Assembly (NCBI GenBank): GCA_041874725.1
Contig: CP097466.1
Span: forward strand, 4,712,001 to 4,776,000
Source: Duganella sp. BuS-21
Lineage (GTDB): Bacteria > Pseudomonadota > Gammaproteobacteria > Burkholderiales > Burkholderiaceae_D
DNA: 64,000 nt
Reading direction: 5' to 3'
This document shows positions 8,370 to 17,461 of the stretch, piece by piece (position 1 is the first letter of the stretch; every line of letters begins with the position of its first letter). The notes under the pieces are model-generated. The model ran no database searches, had not been told where the DNA came from, and was given only the letters and a program-made list of their open reading frames with translations. Position numbers and translations under genes: made by a program.

Positions 8370-8493
8370 TCGCAGATCACTCATCTACGCCCTTGCGGCG
8401 TAGGTTTCTTGCTGGATACAAGTTCCAAGAAAAGCCCTGTTTCAAATCGAAAAATAAGACGGTGAAACGACTCTTTTTTGCGACATCTAATCC

Positions 8494-8635
8494 GGTAACG
8501 GCAGTTCTTTGGAGAACTTTAGGGTTCTGACGAAAAATTTTTGATTTTTTTTCGTATCACTCCAACTTCCCGGGATGACGGTTTCCCGCCCATCTTAAGA
8601 CTGGTAACGGCAGGGTTTTGGGGAACTTTAGGGTT
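8494..8635. repeat. Duplicated 33-bp element with A/T tracts upstream of flhDC
   Basis: Two direct copies, 8494-8526 and 8603-8635, lie exactly 109 bp apart and match at 29 of 33 positions. Each begins GGTAACGGCAG and ends GAACTTTAGGGTT, and each is followed by long A and T tracts that should bend the DNA. The rest of the 8213-8815 gap holds no convincing gene. It separates flhDC from the divergent kynU gene and could serve either side. Confidence 0.6.
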
Positions 8636-8752
8636 TTTTTAAAAAAAATCGAAAATTTTTTCAAAGCCCCTGAGAGCGCGTATCCATGCGGGTTTGGGCC
8701 GCGAGTGGCCCGGGCAGGACTGCGTCCGGCGCTCCTCTCGGAGCGCCCCCCG

Positions 8753-8772
8753 TACGGGGTCTGACCCAGGTT
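8753..8772. repeat. GGGTCNGACCC-type palindromic repeat, upstream of kynU
   Basis: ACGGGGTCTGACCCAGGTTT contains the 5-1-5 palindrome GGGTCTGACCC. The same core recurs near 33790 and twice near 48047-48074 in this window. It is probably a dispersed genomic repeat rather than a kynU operator. Confidence 0.5.
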
Positions 8773-8815
8773 TTCCGGGTTACACTACTGCTTTACACTT
8801 CAAACAGTTATCCCG

Positions 8816-10066
8816 ATGACCACTCGTACCGACTGCCTGGAACGCGACGCGCAAGATCCGCTCGCCGTCCTCCGTGATGAATTCGACCTGCCCGCCGGCG
8901 TTATTTATTTAGATGGCAACTCTTTGGGCGCCCGCCCGAAAGCCGCCCTCGCCCGCGCCCAACAGGTCATGGCCCAGGAATGGGGCCATGACCTGATCCG
9001 CAGCTGGAACAGCGCCGGCTGGTTCGAGATGCCCAAACGCCTGGGTAACCTGCTGGCCCCGCTGATCGGCGCCGCCGACGGCGAAGTCGTGGTCACCGAC
9101 ACCACCTCGGTCAACCTGTTCAAGGCCCTGGCCGCCGCCCTCACCATGCAGGCCACCGACCCGAAACGCACCGGCCGCCGCGTGATCGTCACCGAACGCT
9201 CGAACTTCCCGACCGATATCTACATGGCCCAGGGCCTGACCAGCTGGCTCGACCGGGGTTACAGCCTGCGCCTGATCGACAGCCCGGACCAACTGAGGTC
9301 CGTGGTCGATGGCGAAACCGCCGTGGTCATGCTGACCCACGTCAACTACCGCAGCGGTTATCAATACGACATGCAGGCCACCAGCGCCCTCGCCCACGCC
9401 GCCGGTGCCCTGATGGTCTGGGATCTGGCGCACTCGGCCGGCGCGGTGCCGGTGGCGCTGAACGCCGACGGCGCCGACCTGGCGGTGGGCTGCACCTATA
9501 AATACCTGAACGGCGGCCCCGGCGCGCCAGCCTTCATCTGGGTGCCGAAACGCCACCAGGAAAGCTTCCGCCAGCCGCTGTCCGGCTGGTGGGGCCACGC
9601 CGCGCCATTCGCCATGGTGCCCGACTTCAAGCCTGCCGACGGCATCGCCCGCGCACTGTGCGGCACCCAGCCGATCGTCTCGCTGGCCCTGGTCGAGTGC
9701 GGCCTGGACCTGCACCGCAAGACCGATATGGCGGCCATCCGCACCAAGTCGCTGGCGCTGACCGACCTCTTCATCGAACTGGTGGAAGCGCGCTGCGCCG
9801 CCCATCCCCTGGGCCTGGTGACGCCGCGCGACCATGCGCAACGCGGCAGCCACGTCAGCTTCACCCATCCGCACGGCTACGCCGTAATGCAGGCCCTGAT
9901 CGCGCGCGGCGTGATCGGCGACTACCGCGAACCGGCCATCATGCGCTTCGGCTTCACGCCGCTGTACACCAGCTACGCCGATGTCTGGGACGCAGTGGAA
10001 ATCCTGCGCGACATCCTGGACCGCCAGGACTACAACGTCGACGCCAAGCGCGACGCAGTTACCTGA
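8816..10066 (+). CDS. kynU: Kynureninase
   Basis: This 416-residue cytosolic PLP enzyme cleaves kynurenine to anthranilate and alanine. Family features include [16 protein letters not shown] near residue 23, the [10 protein letters not shown] segment near 201, and the PLP lysine K229 in [16 protein letters not shown]. It is followed after 29 bp by kynA, so the pair degrades tryptophan towards anthranilate. The kynB formamidase that acts between them is not in this window. Upstream lie a GGGTC-type repeat and TTACACT/TTTACACTT sequences that may hold the promoter. Confidence 0.96.
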   Translation: MTTRTDCLERDAQDPLAVLRDEFDLPAGVIYLDGNSLGARPKAALARAQQVMAQEWGHDLIRSWNSAGWFEMPKRLGNLLAPLIGAADGEVVVTDTTSVNLFKALAAALTMQATDPKRTGRRVIVTERSNFPTDIYMAQGLTSWLDRGYSLRLIDSPDQLRSVVDGETAVVMLTHVNYRSGYQYDMQATSALAHAAGALMVWDLAHSAGAVPVALNADGADLAVGCTYKYLNGGPGAPAFIWVPKRHQESFRQPLSGWWGHAAPFAMVPDFKPADGIARALCGTQPIVSLALVECGLDLHRKTDMAAIRTKSLALTDLFIELVEARCAAHPLGLVTPRDHAQRGSHVSFTHPHGYAVMQALIARGVIGDYREPAIMRFGFTPLYTSYADVWDAVEILRDILDRQDYNVDAKRDAVT

Positions 10067-10095
10067 AGCAGCGCCCCGACCACGAGATAAACAAT

Positions 10096-10962
10096 ATGAA
10101 CGAAAACCCACCATCCGGCTGCCCGATGCACGCCGCCGCCGCCGATAAAGAATGGCACGGCGCCCAAATGGACTTCAGCAACGCCATGAGTTATGGCGAC
10201 TACCTGGGCCTGAACCAGATCCTGCAAGCCCAGCACCCGCTGTCGCCCAACCACAACGAGATGCTGTTCATCATCCAGCACCAGACCAGCGAACTGTGGA
10301 TGAAGCTGATGCTGCACGAAATGCGCGCCGTGCGCACCCATCTGCGCGCGGACGACCTGCCGCCGGCCTTCAAGATGCTGGCGCGCGTGGCCCGCATCAT
10401 GGACCAGCTGGTTCACGCCTGGGACGTACTGGCCACCATGACGCCGCCGGAATACACCGCCATCCGCCCGTATCTGGGCGCTTCGTCGGGCTTCCAGTCC
10501 TACCAGTACCGCGAGATCGAGTTCATCCTCGGCAACAAGAACGGTGCCCTGCTCAACGTGCATGCCACCACGCCGGAATTCCCGTTGCTGCAGGAAGCGC
10601 TGAACACGCCGTCGATCTACGACGAGGCGATCCGCCTGCTGGCGCGCAACGGCCTGCCGATCTCGGCCGAGCGCCTGAATGCCGACCCGAGCCTGCCGAC
10701 CGTTGCCGACGAATCGGTGCAGAACGCCTGGCTGGAGGTGTACCGCGACCCGACCCGCTACTGGGCGCTGTACGAACTGGCCGAAAAGCTGGTGGACATG
10801 GAGACGGCGTTCCGCTTCTGGCGCTTCCGCCACGTCACCACGGTCGAGCGCATCATCGGCTTCAAGACCGGCACCGGCGGCACGGCCGGCGTCAGCTACC
10901 TGCGCAAGATGCTGGACGTCGTGCTGTTCCCGGAACTATTCGCACTACGCACGGCGCTCTGA
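10096..10962 (+). CDS. kynA: Tryptophan 2,3-dioxygenase
   Basis: This 288-residue heme enzyme oxidises tryptophan to N-formylkynurenine. Diagnostic segments are [36 protein letters not shown], and [19 protein letters not shown]; the C-terminal [21 protein letters not shown] contains the heme-ligand histidine region. The frame is open far upstream inside kynU, but the ATG at 10096 gives the family N-terminus. It is second in the kynUA operon. Confidence 0.96.
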   Translation: MNENPPSGCPMHAAAADKEWHGAQMDFSNAMSYGDYLGLNQILQAQHPLSPNHNEMLFIIQHQTSELWMKLMLHEMRAVRTHLRADDLPPAFKMLARVARIMDQLVHAWDVLATMTPPEYTAIRPYLGASSGFQSYQYREIEFILGNKNGALLNVHATTPEFPLLQEALNTPSIYDEAIRLLARNGLPISAERLNADPSLPTVADESVQNAWLEVYRDPTRYWALYELAEKLVDMETAFRFWRFRHVTTVERIIGFKTGTGGTAGVSYLRKMLDVVLFPELFALRTAL

Positions 10963-10984
10963 AGCGCGCTAAGTTACGCATTCC

Positions 10985-11068
10985 TCGTCATTCCCGCGAA
11001 AGCGGGAACCCATGCGCCATCTGCAGCGCAGACCTGCTATGGGCTCCCGCTTTCGCGGGAACGACGGA
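10985..11068. repeat. REP-type inverted pair downstream of kynA
   Basis: CGTCATTCCCGCGAAAGCGG and its inverted partner CTCCCGCTTTCGCGGGAACG flank about 30 bp. Related pairs lie at 17484, 49327, 52231 and 53249. Transcribed, it can form strong hairpins and may end or stabilise the kynUA message. Confidence 0.8.
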
Positions 11069-11118
11069 ACTTGCGCGCGCGGCCCCTCTCTAAGCTAGAC
11101 ATCAACCAGGGAGGGATC

Positions 11119-11739
11119 ATGAAACCACGCACTCGTCAATGGGTGGCGGCAGCGGCGCTGCTCTGCGCCGGCATGGCGGCATTCAACGCCGCCAGCGCCG
11201 CCACCTACACCGCCATCCTCACCGGCCCCAAGGAAGACCCGGCCAACACCTCGCCCGGCATCGGCGCAGCCTCCGTCAAGTACGATCCGACCACCCACGT
11301 GCTGGAAGTCGGCGCCGCCTTTGCCGGCCTGCTGGGCGAAAGCAGTGCTGCCCACATCCACTGCTGCACCACCGCGCCCGGCGCGGGCTTGGCCGGCGTG
11401 GCCACGGAAACGCCGACCTTCAGCGACTTCCCGCTGGGCGTGCAGACCGGCGCCTACCACCACATCTACGATACCTCGCTGACATCAAGCTGGAATCCTG
11501 CCTTCCTGAGCGCCAACGGCGGCAGCACCACCGGCGCCGAGGCGGCCCTGCTGGCGGGACTGAATTCGGGCCGCGCCTACCTCAACATCCACAGCACGCT
11601 ATACCCTGGCGGCGAGATCCGCGGCTTCCTGGCGCTGGCCACGCCCGTGCCGGAGCCGGCCGGCTTCGCCATGCTGGGCCTGGGGCTGCCGGCGGTGTTG
11701 CTGCTGGCGCGCCGCCGCAAGTCCGGCCCGGCGATTTGA
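11119..11739 (+). CDS. Exported CHRD-domain protein with PEP-CTERM sorting signal
   Basis: This 206-residue protein has a signal peptide (cleavage probably after ASA, residue about 30), a CHRD domain (TYTAILTGPKEDPANTSPG, then AAHIHCC and GRAYLNIHSTLYPGGEIRG), and a C-terminal sorting signal: VPEPAGFAMLGLG, a hydrophobic helix and ARRRK. PEP-CTERM proteins are processed by an exosortase, which is not encoded here. The chosen ATG follows CAGGGAGGGATC. The stop is immediately adjacent to the stop of the convergent hydrolase gene, with no room for a terminator. Confidence 0.88.
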   Translation: MKPRTRQWVAAAALLCAGMAAFNAASAATYTAILTGPKEDPANTSPGIGAASVKYDPTTHVLEVGAAFAGLLGESSAAHIHCCTTAPGAGLAGVATETPTFSDFPLGVQTGAYHHIYDTSLTSSWNPAFLSANGGSTTGAEAALLAGLNSGRAYLNIHSTLYPGGEIRGFLALATPVPEPAGFAMLGLGLPAVLLLARRRKSGPAI

Positions 11740-13716
11740 CTATTTGACGCTCGCGCCTACCAGCGGCAGCTCGATATAGCTGTCATGGTAGACGCGCTGG
11801 GTGGCCTTCTTGTAATCGGCCGGCTGCGCGTTGAAGATATTTGGCACGAAGGTCTGCGGATTGCGGTCGTACAGCGGGAACCAGCTGGACTGGATCTGCA
11901 CCATGATACGGTGCCCCGGCAGGAACACGTGGTTGGCCGTCGGCAGCGCGAAGCGGTACGGCAGCGCCGTATTGGCGGCCAGCGGCTTGGCCGCCGACAG
12001 GCTTTCGCGGTAGCGACCACGGAAGATGTCGGCCGAGATCATCAACTGATAGCCGCCCATCTCCGGCTGCGCGGCCACCTGGTCTGGATACACGTCGATC
12101 AGCTTGACCACCCAGTCGGCATCGGTGCCGCTGGTGGCGGCCAGCAGATGGGCGATCGGCTCGCCGCTGATCTTCACCGGCGCGCTCAGCACGCCGGTGG
12201 TGTAGGTCAGCACGTCGGTGCGGCCGGAGGCTTCGCGCTGGTCGTCCACCAGCCAGCGCGGCCAGGTCTGGCCCTTGGCTTCGTCGTAGCCTACCGCCAT
12301 GATCGGGCGTGCGCGATACGGCACCGGCTTGGCCGGATCGGACACGTATTCGTCGAAGCCGGCCTTCTGCGCCGGCGTGCCGAGCGGCACAGGCGCGGCG
12401 TTGCTAAGGTTCAGGCGCGCGTTGGCGGCCAGCCGCAGGGTCGCCGGGGCGACGAAGCAACCGCTGACGCAGCCGGCCGGCCACTGGTTCAACGAGCGCC
12501 ATTTGTTGGTGCCGGTCTCGAAGGCCGTCACCGGCGCGATTGGCGTGGCTGGCGTGGCTGGCGTCGTTGATACCGCCGGTTCGTCATCCTTCAGGTAGCG
12601 GTCCAGGAAAGGCCGCAATATCGTTTCACGGAAGTACAGCCCGGTGGAGCTATGGAACTTGATTGCGCCCAGCTTGTCGCCGTCGCCGCTCTGGCCGCCG
12701 TGGTTCCACGGTCCCATCACCAAAAACACCTTGTTGTCCTTGTCGTTCGGCTTGATGGCCTTGTAGACCGCGACAGCGCCGTAGATATCCTCCGCATCCC
12801 ACAGACTGTGCACCAACAGGGTCGGCACGGTCACCGGCTGGCTGGCCAGCAGCTTGTCGACCGCCTGGCCCTGCCAAAACTCGTCATAGGCCGGATGCGC
12901 CACCAGCTTGCGCCAGAAACCGCTCTGCTCCAGGCCGCGCTGACGCGCCAGCTCGCCGGCCGAACCGGCGCGCAGGAATATATCGTAGTCGTCGTAGTGG
13001 CTGCCGAACCAGCGCGCGTCGTTGCGCCGCGTGGCGGTCTGCTCCAGGATGTAGCTCAGATTGATCTGCCGGAAAGCGCCGTTGTGAAACCAGTCGTCGC
13101 CGCGCCAGCCGTCGACCATCGGATTCATGGGCACGGCCACCTTCAGCGCCGGATGCGGATTGACCAGCGCGATCAGCGGCAGGAAGCCGTCATACGAGCC
13201 GCCGATGATGCCGACCTTGCCGTTCGACTCGGGCACGTTCTTGCTCAGCCACTCGATGGTGTCCCAGGCGTCGGTGGAGTGATCGACCGCCGTCGGATTC
13301 AGGGCGGTGGCGGCCATAGGCCGGTTCATCACGTAGTCGCCCTCGGAGCCATACTTGCCGCGCACGTCCTGCACCACGCGGATATACCCGCCCTTCACAA
13401 TGATGTCGGCCTCGTTGTCGTAGCCCTGCAGGATGGATTCCATCTGCGCGCTTTCGGCGTGGCTGGTCATATCGTCGGCGTTATACGGCGTGCGCGTGAG
13501 CAGCATGGGCGCATTGCGGGCCTTGCGCGGCAGGACGATGACGGTATGGAGTTTGACACCATCGCGCATCGGTATCATCACCGCGCGCTTGACGTAGTCA
13601 AAGCTGTCGACAGGCGCCTTGAAATCGGCCGGTGTTTCGCTGGGGAGGGAATTTTGCGCGTGCGCGCACAGGAAAACGCTGGCCAGGACGGCCAGCGCAA
13701 GAGCGGATTTCTTCAT
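11740..13716 (-). CDS. Exported CocE/NonD family hydrolase (X-Pro dipeptidyl-peptidase-like)
   Basis: This 658-residue alpha/beta hydrolase has a signal peptide (MKKSALALAVLASVFLCAHA). The nucleophile is Ser174 in GGSYDGF; the acid is likely in SLWDAEDIYG and the histidine in WNHGGQSGDG. A C-terminal jelly-roll domain typical of X-Pro dipeptidyl-peptidase/CocE proteins follows. Characterised relatives cleave acyl-amide or ester bonds (for example glutaryl-7-ACA acylase), so the substrate is open. A short Thr/Pro/Ala insert, TTPATPATPIAPVT, near residue 390 is encoded by a 9-bp repeat. Confidence 0.88.
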   Translation of the reverse strand: MKKSALALAVLASVFLCAHAQNSLPSETPADFKAPVDSFDYVKRAVMIPMRDGVKLHTVIVLPRKARNAPMLLTRTPYNADDMTSHAESAQMESILQGYDNEADIIVKGGYIRVVQDVRGKYGSEGDYVMNRPMAATALNPTAVDHSTDAWDTIEWLSKNVPESNGKVGIIGGSYDGFLPLIALVNPHPALKVAVPMNPMVDGWRGDDWFHNGAFRQINLSYILEQTATRRNDARWFGSHYDDYDIFLRAGSAGELARQRGLEQSGFWRKLVAHPAYDEFWQGQAVDKLLASQPVTVPTLLVHSLWDAEDIYGAVAVYKAIKPNDKDNKVFLVMGPWNHGGQSGDGDKLGAIKFHSSTGLYFRETILRPFLDRYLKDDEPAVSTTPATPATPIAPVTAFETGTNKWRSLNQWPAGCVSGCFVAPATLRLAANARLNLSNAAPVPLGTPAQKAGFDEYVSDPAKPVPYRARPIMAVGYDEAKGQTWPRWLVDDQREASGRTDVLTYTTGVLSAPVKISGEPIAHLLAATSGTDADWVVKLIDVYPDQVAAQPEMGGYQLMISADIFRGRYRESLSAAKPLAANTALPYRFALPTANHVFLPGHRIMVQIQSSWFPLYDRNPQTFVPNIFNAQPADYKKATQRVYHDSYIELPLVGASVK

Positions 13717-13775
13717 AACTTCCCCGGAAGATTGTGAACCGATAAAGTATCACAAGCTTCCGGGGCGGCGACTGC

Positions 13776-15686
13776 TTATTTCGCCAACAGCAGCTCGTTC
13801 AGGCGTTTGACGAAGGAAGCCGGGTCGCTCAGCGAGCCGCCCTCGGCCAGCAACGCTTGATCGAACAGGATGTTCGACCAGTCGCTGAACGAACTTGCCA
13901 CGTCTTCGTTCTTCAGGCGCTGCACCAGCGGGTGATCGGGATTGATCTCCAGGATAGGCAGCGACTCCGGAGCGGCCTGGCCTGCGGCCTTCAACATGCG
14001 CAGCAAGTTACCCGACAGCTCGTTCTCGTCCGCCACCAGGCAGGCCGGCGAATCGGTCAGGCGGAAGGTGACGCGCACGTCCTTGGCCTTGTCAGCCAGG
14101 GCTTGCTTCATCTTGCCGACCAAATCCTTGTACGAGGTTTCGGTCTCTTCATGTTCCTTCTTCTCGGCTTCGTCTTCCAGCGCGCCCAGATCCAGGCCGC
14201 CCTTGGCGACCGAAACCAGCTCCTTGCCTTCGAACTCGGTCAGGAAGGACAGCATCCATTCGTCCACGCGGTCGGTCAGCAGCAGCACTTCCACGCCCTT
14301 TTTGCGGAAGATTTCCAGGTGCGGGCTGTTCTTCGCTGCCACGTAATTATCGGCGGTCACGTAGTAGATCTTGTCCTGGCCTTCCTTGGCGCGCGACAGG
14401 TACTGCTCCAGCGACGTGGTTTGCTGATCATTCTCGTTGGCGGTCGACGCGAAGCGCAGCAACTTGGCCAGACGGTCCTTGTTGGTCGCGTCTTCGCCAA
14501 CGCCTTCTTTCAGCACTTGGCCGAATTCGGTCCAGAAGGCCTGGTACTTGTCTTTCTTTTCCTGCTCGTCGGCGTTCGCCAGTTCTTCCAGCATGCCGAT
14601 CACGCGCTTGGTCGAACCATCGCGGATCACCTTGACGTCGCGCGACTCCTGCAGGATTTCGCGCGAGACGTTCAGCGGCAGGTCGGCCGAGTCGATCACG
14701 CCTTTGACGAAGCGCAGGTAGGTCGGCATCAGCTGTTCGGCATCGTCCATGATGAACACGCGCTTGACATACAGCTTGATGCCGCCGCGCTTGTTGCGGT
14801 CCCACAGGTCGAACGGCGCCTTGGCCGGGATGTACAACAGCTGCGTGTATTCGCTGCGGCCTTCAACGCGGTTGTGCGTGTAAGTCAGCGGCGCCGCGAA
14901 GTCGTGCGAGACGTGCTTGTAGAATTCTTCGTACTGTTCCGGCGTGATGTCGGATTTGCTGCGGGCCCACAGGGCGCTGGCCTGGTTGACCGTTTCCAGT
15001 TCATCCTTGAGCACCGTTTCGCTCTTCTCGGCGTCCCACTCTTCCTTCTGCATTACGATCGGCAGCGAGATGTGGTCCGAGTATTTGCGGATGATGGATT
15101 TGATCTTCCACGACGACAGCAGCTCGTCCTCGCCTTCGCGCAGGTGCAGGGTGATGTCGGTGCCGCGGCTGATTTTCTCGATCTGCTCGACCGAGTAATC
15201 GCCCTCGCCGCCCGATTCCCAGCGCACGCCCTCGGAAGCGCCGGCGCCGGCGCGGCGCGATTCGACGGTGATCTTGTCGGCGACGATGAAGCCCGAATAG
15301 AAGCCCACGCCGAACTGGCCGATCAGGGCCGCGTCCTGCTGCTGGTCGCCCGACAATTTGCCGAAGAATTCCTTGGTGCCGGATTTGGCGATGGTGCCGA
15401 GGTGCGAAATCGCCTCGTCGCGGCTCATGCCGATGCCGTTGTCGGATATGGTGATGGTGCGCGCGGCCTTGTCGAAGCTGACCTTGATCTTCAGTTCATG
15501 GTCGTTGCCGTACAGGGCGTCGTTGTTGATCGCTTCGAAGCGCAGCTTATCGGCGGCGTCGGAGGCGTTGGAGATCAATTCGCGCAGGAAGATTTCTTTG
15601 TTCGAATACAGGGAGTGGATCATCAGCTGCAGCAGCTGCTTCACTTCGGCCTGGAATCCAAGGGTTTGCTTTTCGGTGTGTGCCAT
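13776..15686 (-). CDS. htpG: Molecular chaperone HtpG (Hsp90)
   Basis: This 636-residue Hsp90 has the GHKL ATPase domain ([37 protein letters not shown]), a middle domain ([14 protein letters not shown], then [10 protein letters not shown]) and the C-terminal dimerisation domain ([13 protein letters not shown]). It is cytosolic and folds client proteins under stress. A textbook sigma-32 promoter lies upstream at 15719-15746. No good ribosome site is visible before the ATG. Confidence 0.98.
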   Translation of the reverse strand: MAHTEKQTLGFQAEVKQLLQLMIHSLYSNKEIFLRELISNASDAADKLRFEAINNDALYGNDHELKIKVSFDKAARTITISDNGIGMSRDEAISHLGTIAKSGTKEFFGKLSGDQQQDAALIGQFGVGFYSGFIVADKITVESRRAGAGASEGVRWESGGEGDYSVEQIEKISRGTDITLHLREGEDELLSSWKIKSIIRKYSDHISLPIVMQKEEWDAEKSETVLKDELETVNQASALWARSKSDITPEQYEEFYKHVSHDFAAPLTYTHNRVEGRSEYTQLLYIPAKAPFDLWDRNKRGGIKLYVKRVFIMDDAEQLMPTYLRFVKGVIDSADLPLNVSREILQESRDVKVIRDGSTKRVIGMLEELANADEQEKKDKYQAFWTEFGQVLKEGVGEDATNKDRLAKLLRFASTANENDQQTTSLEQYLSRAKEGQDKIYYVTADNYVAAKNSPHLEIFRKKGVEVLLLTDRVDEWMLSFLTEFEGKELVSVAKGGLDLGALEDEAEKKEHEETETSYKDLVGKMKQALADKAKDVRVTFRLTDSPACLVADENELSGNLLRMLKAAGQAAPESLPILEINPDHPLVQRLKNEDVASSFSDWSNILFDQALLAEGGSLSDPASFVKRLNELLLAK

Positions 15687-15718
15687 TTTTAAATAGTCTT
15701 TTGGTTAAGATTTCAAGA

Positions 15719-15746
15719 AGATGGGGATTATAAGGGGGTTTTCAAG
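15719..15746 (-). promoter_or_regulatory. Sigma-32 heat-shock promoter of htpG
   Basis: On the minus strand CTTGAAA is followed after 13 bases by CCCCATCT, matching the sigma-32 consensus in both boxes and spacing. It lies 33-60 bp upstream of the htpG ATG. The -35 box overlaps the stop codon of the upstream mocR-type gene. Confidence 0.9.
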
Positions 15747-17385
15747 AGCGACCCAACTCCCGCTCCAGGAAGCGCCACACGGCCGGCTCCTGCATGGCCG
15801 CCACGTTCAGGCGCATGCGGGTCGAGGGTAACTGCTTGGGCGAGAACAGGCTGCCCGGCGCCAGCAGCAGGTTGTGGGCCATGGCGCGCTCGGTCAGCAG
15901 GTTGGTGTCGCAGCCGGCGTCGGCCCAGACGAACATGCCGGCCGGCGGCGAGCCGTCCACCTTCAGGCCGACGCGCTCCATCTGGCGCAAGGTCTTGGCG
16001 CGGATGCCGTCCAGCCGCGCGCGCACGCGGTCGGCGTGCTTGCGGTAGGAGCCCTCGGACAGCACTTTATAGACCACGCGCTCGCCGATGTCGCTGGTGG
16101 TGAGCGTGGACAGCATCTTGCGGTCGGCCAGGCGCTCGGCGCGCTCCACCGAGGTGGCGATGTAGCCGACGCGCAGATTGGCCGCCATGGTTTTCGAGAA
16201 GCCGCCCAGGTAGATCACCCGCTGCAGCTGGTCCAGCGCGGCCAGGCGCGTGGCCGGCTGCACCGCACTGCCGGGATGCAGGTCGCAGTAGATATCGTCT
16301 TCCACGATCAGGAAGTCGTACTCTTCCGACAGCCGCAGCACCTGGAAGGCCTTGGCCGCCGACAGCGAGGTGGAGCTCGGGTTGTGCAGCACCGAGTTGA
16401 TGATGTACAGCTTGGGCTTGTGCAGCGCCGCCAGTTCGGCCAGGCGGGCGATGTCCGGGCCGTCGGCCAGGCGCGGGATACCCACCACTTTGGCGCCCAG
16501 CGCGGCGAAGGAGCCGAACATCAGGAACCATGCCGGGTCGTCGACGAAGATGGTGTCGCCGGGGCGGGTGAATTCGCGCGCCACCAGGTCCAGCGCCTGC
16601 GTGACGCCGGCAGTGGTGAGGATTTGCTCGGGCGCGGCGGCGATTTCCAGCTCCGCCAGCTTGTGCTGCAACTGCTGGCGCAGCGGCAGGAAGCCTTGCG
16701 GCACGCCATAGCTGAGCAGCAGGTTGGGATTCTGGCGGCTGACGGCACGCAGCGCATTGGCGATGGCCGGCCCGTCCAGCCACTCGGGCGGCAGTACGCC
16801 GGAGCCGGGCATCTGCTGGTGCGGCATCTGGCGGAACATGTTCCGCACCAGCCAGACCACGTCGATCGGCTTGTGATCGAAGCCCGATGGCATGCCACGC
16901 AGAGGTGTGGCCAAGGGCGGTGCGCCGTCGTTTGCGTTCAGCGCCATGGCCGGGCGTTCACGGACGAAGAAGCCGGCACCACGGCGCGATTCAAGATAGC
17001 CGGTGGCCACCAGCTTGTCGTAGGCCGCCACCACGGTGAAGGCCGACACGCTGTGCGAAGCGGCGAAGGCGCGGATCGACGGCATGCGCGCACCGCCGCG
17101 CAGCAAGCGGTCGTCGATGCGGGCGGCCACCGAGCGCACAATCTGGTCGATCAGCGTCTCACCCGACTCCCGCAGTAGCAGTCCGAACAGCGGGCCGGCT
17201 GCGTTTTTGCGTGCAGCTGTCGGTGTCGGCGCATGGGCAGGCATGGGCACCCGGGCGACCGCCGGGCCAGGCGCTTGTGCGGCCATGGCGCGCGCGTCGG
17301 CGGCGGCCAGCGCCTCGTTGACCGCCTCCGCCGCCGCCGCTGCAACGGCGCCCAACAAGGAAGTGCGTGGTCGTGTATTGGTCAT
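15742..17385 (-). CDS. MocR-type GntR/aminotransferase transcription regulator
   Basis: This 547-residue protein joins a winged-helix GntR domain to an aminotransferase-like domain. The helix-turn-helix is near residues 90-150 (LLRGGARMPSIRAFAASHSV, then YLESRRGAGFFVRERP). The fold-type I PLP domain has its lysine in YLGGFSKTMAANLRVGY. MocR proteins usually sense PLP-linked amino metabolites. The first 65-70 residues form an unusual Ala-rich extension. It is divergent from the EamA exporter gene (77 bp gap), a frequent regulator-target arrangement. Its stop lies inside the htpG promoter. Confidence 0.88.
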   Translation of the reverse strand: MTNTRPRTSLLGAVAAAAAEAVNEALAAADARAMAAQAPGPAVARVPMPAHAPTPTAARKNAAGPLFGLLLRESGETLIDQIVRSVAARIDDRLLRGGARMPSIRAFAASHSVSAFTVVAAYDKLVATGYLESRRGAGFFVRERPAMALNANDGAPPLATPLRGMPSGFDHKPIDVVWLVRNMFRQMPHQQMPGSGVLPPEWLDGPAIANALRAVSRQNPNLLLSYGVPQGFLPLRQQLQHKLAELEIAAAPEQILTTAGVTQALDLVAREFTRPGDTIFVDDPAWFLMFGSFAALGAKVVGIPRLADGPDIARLAELAALHKPKLYIINSVLHNPSSTSLSAAKAFQVLRLSEEYDFLIVEDDIYCDLHPGSAVQPATRLAALDQLQRVIYLGGFSKTMAANLRVGYIATSVERAERLADRKMLSTLTTSDIGERVVYKVLSEGSYRKHADRVRARLDGIRAKTLRQMERVGLKVDGSPPAGMFVWADAGCDTNLLTERAMAHNLLLAPGSLFSPKQLPSTRMRLNVAAMQEPAVWRFLERELGRS

Positions 17386-17461
17386 TTTACCGTCACAGTA
17401 TAAGAAATTATGTTTCTAAGTGTACTGGCACTGTACTGGTTTTGTCACGTACGATTAAACC

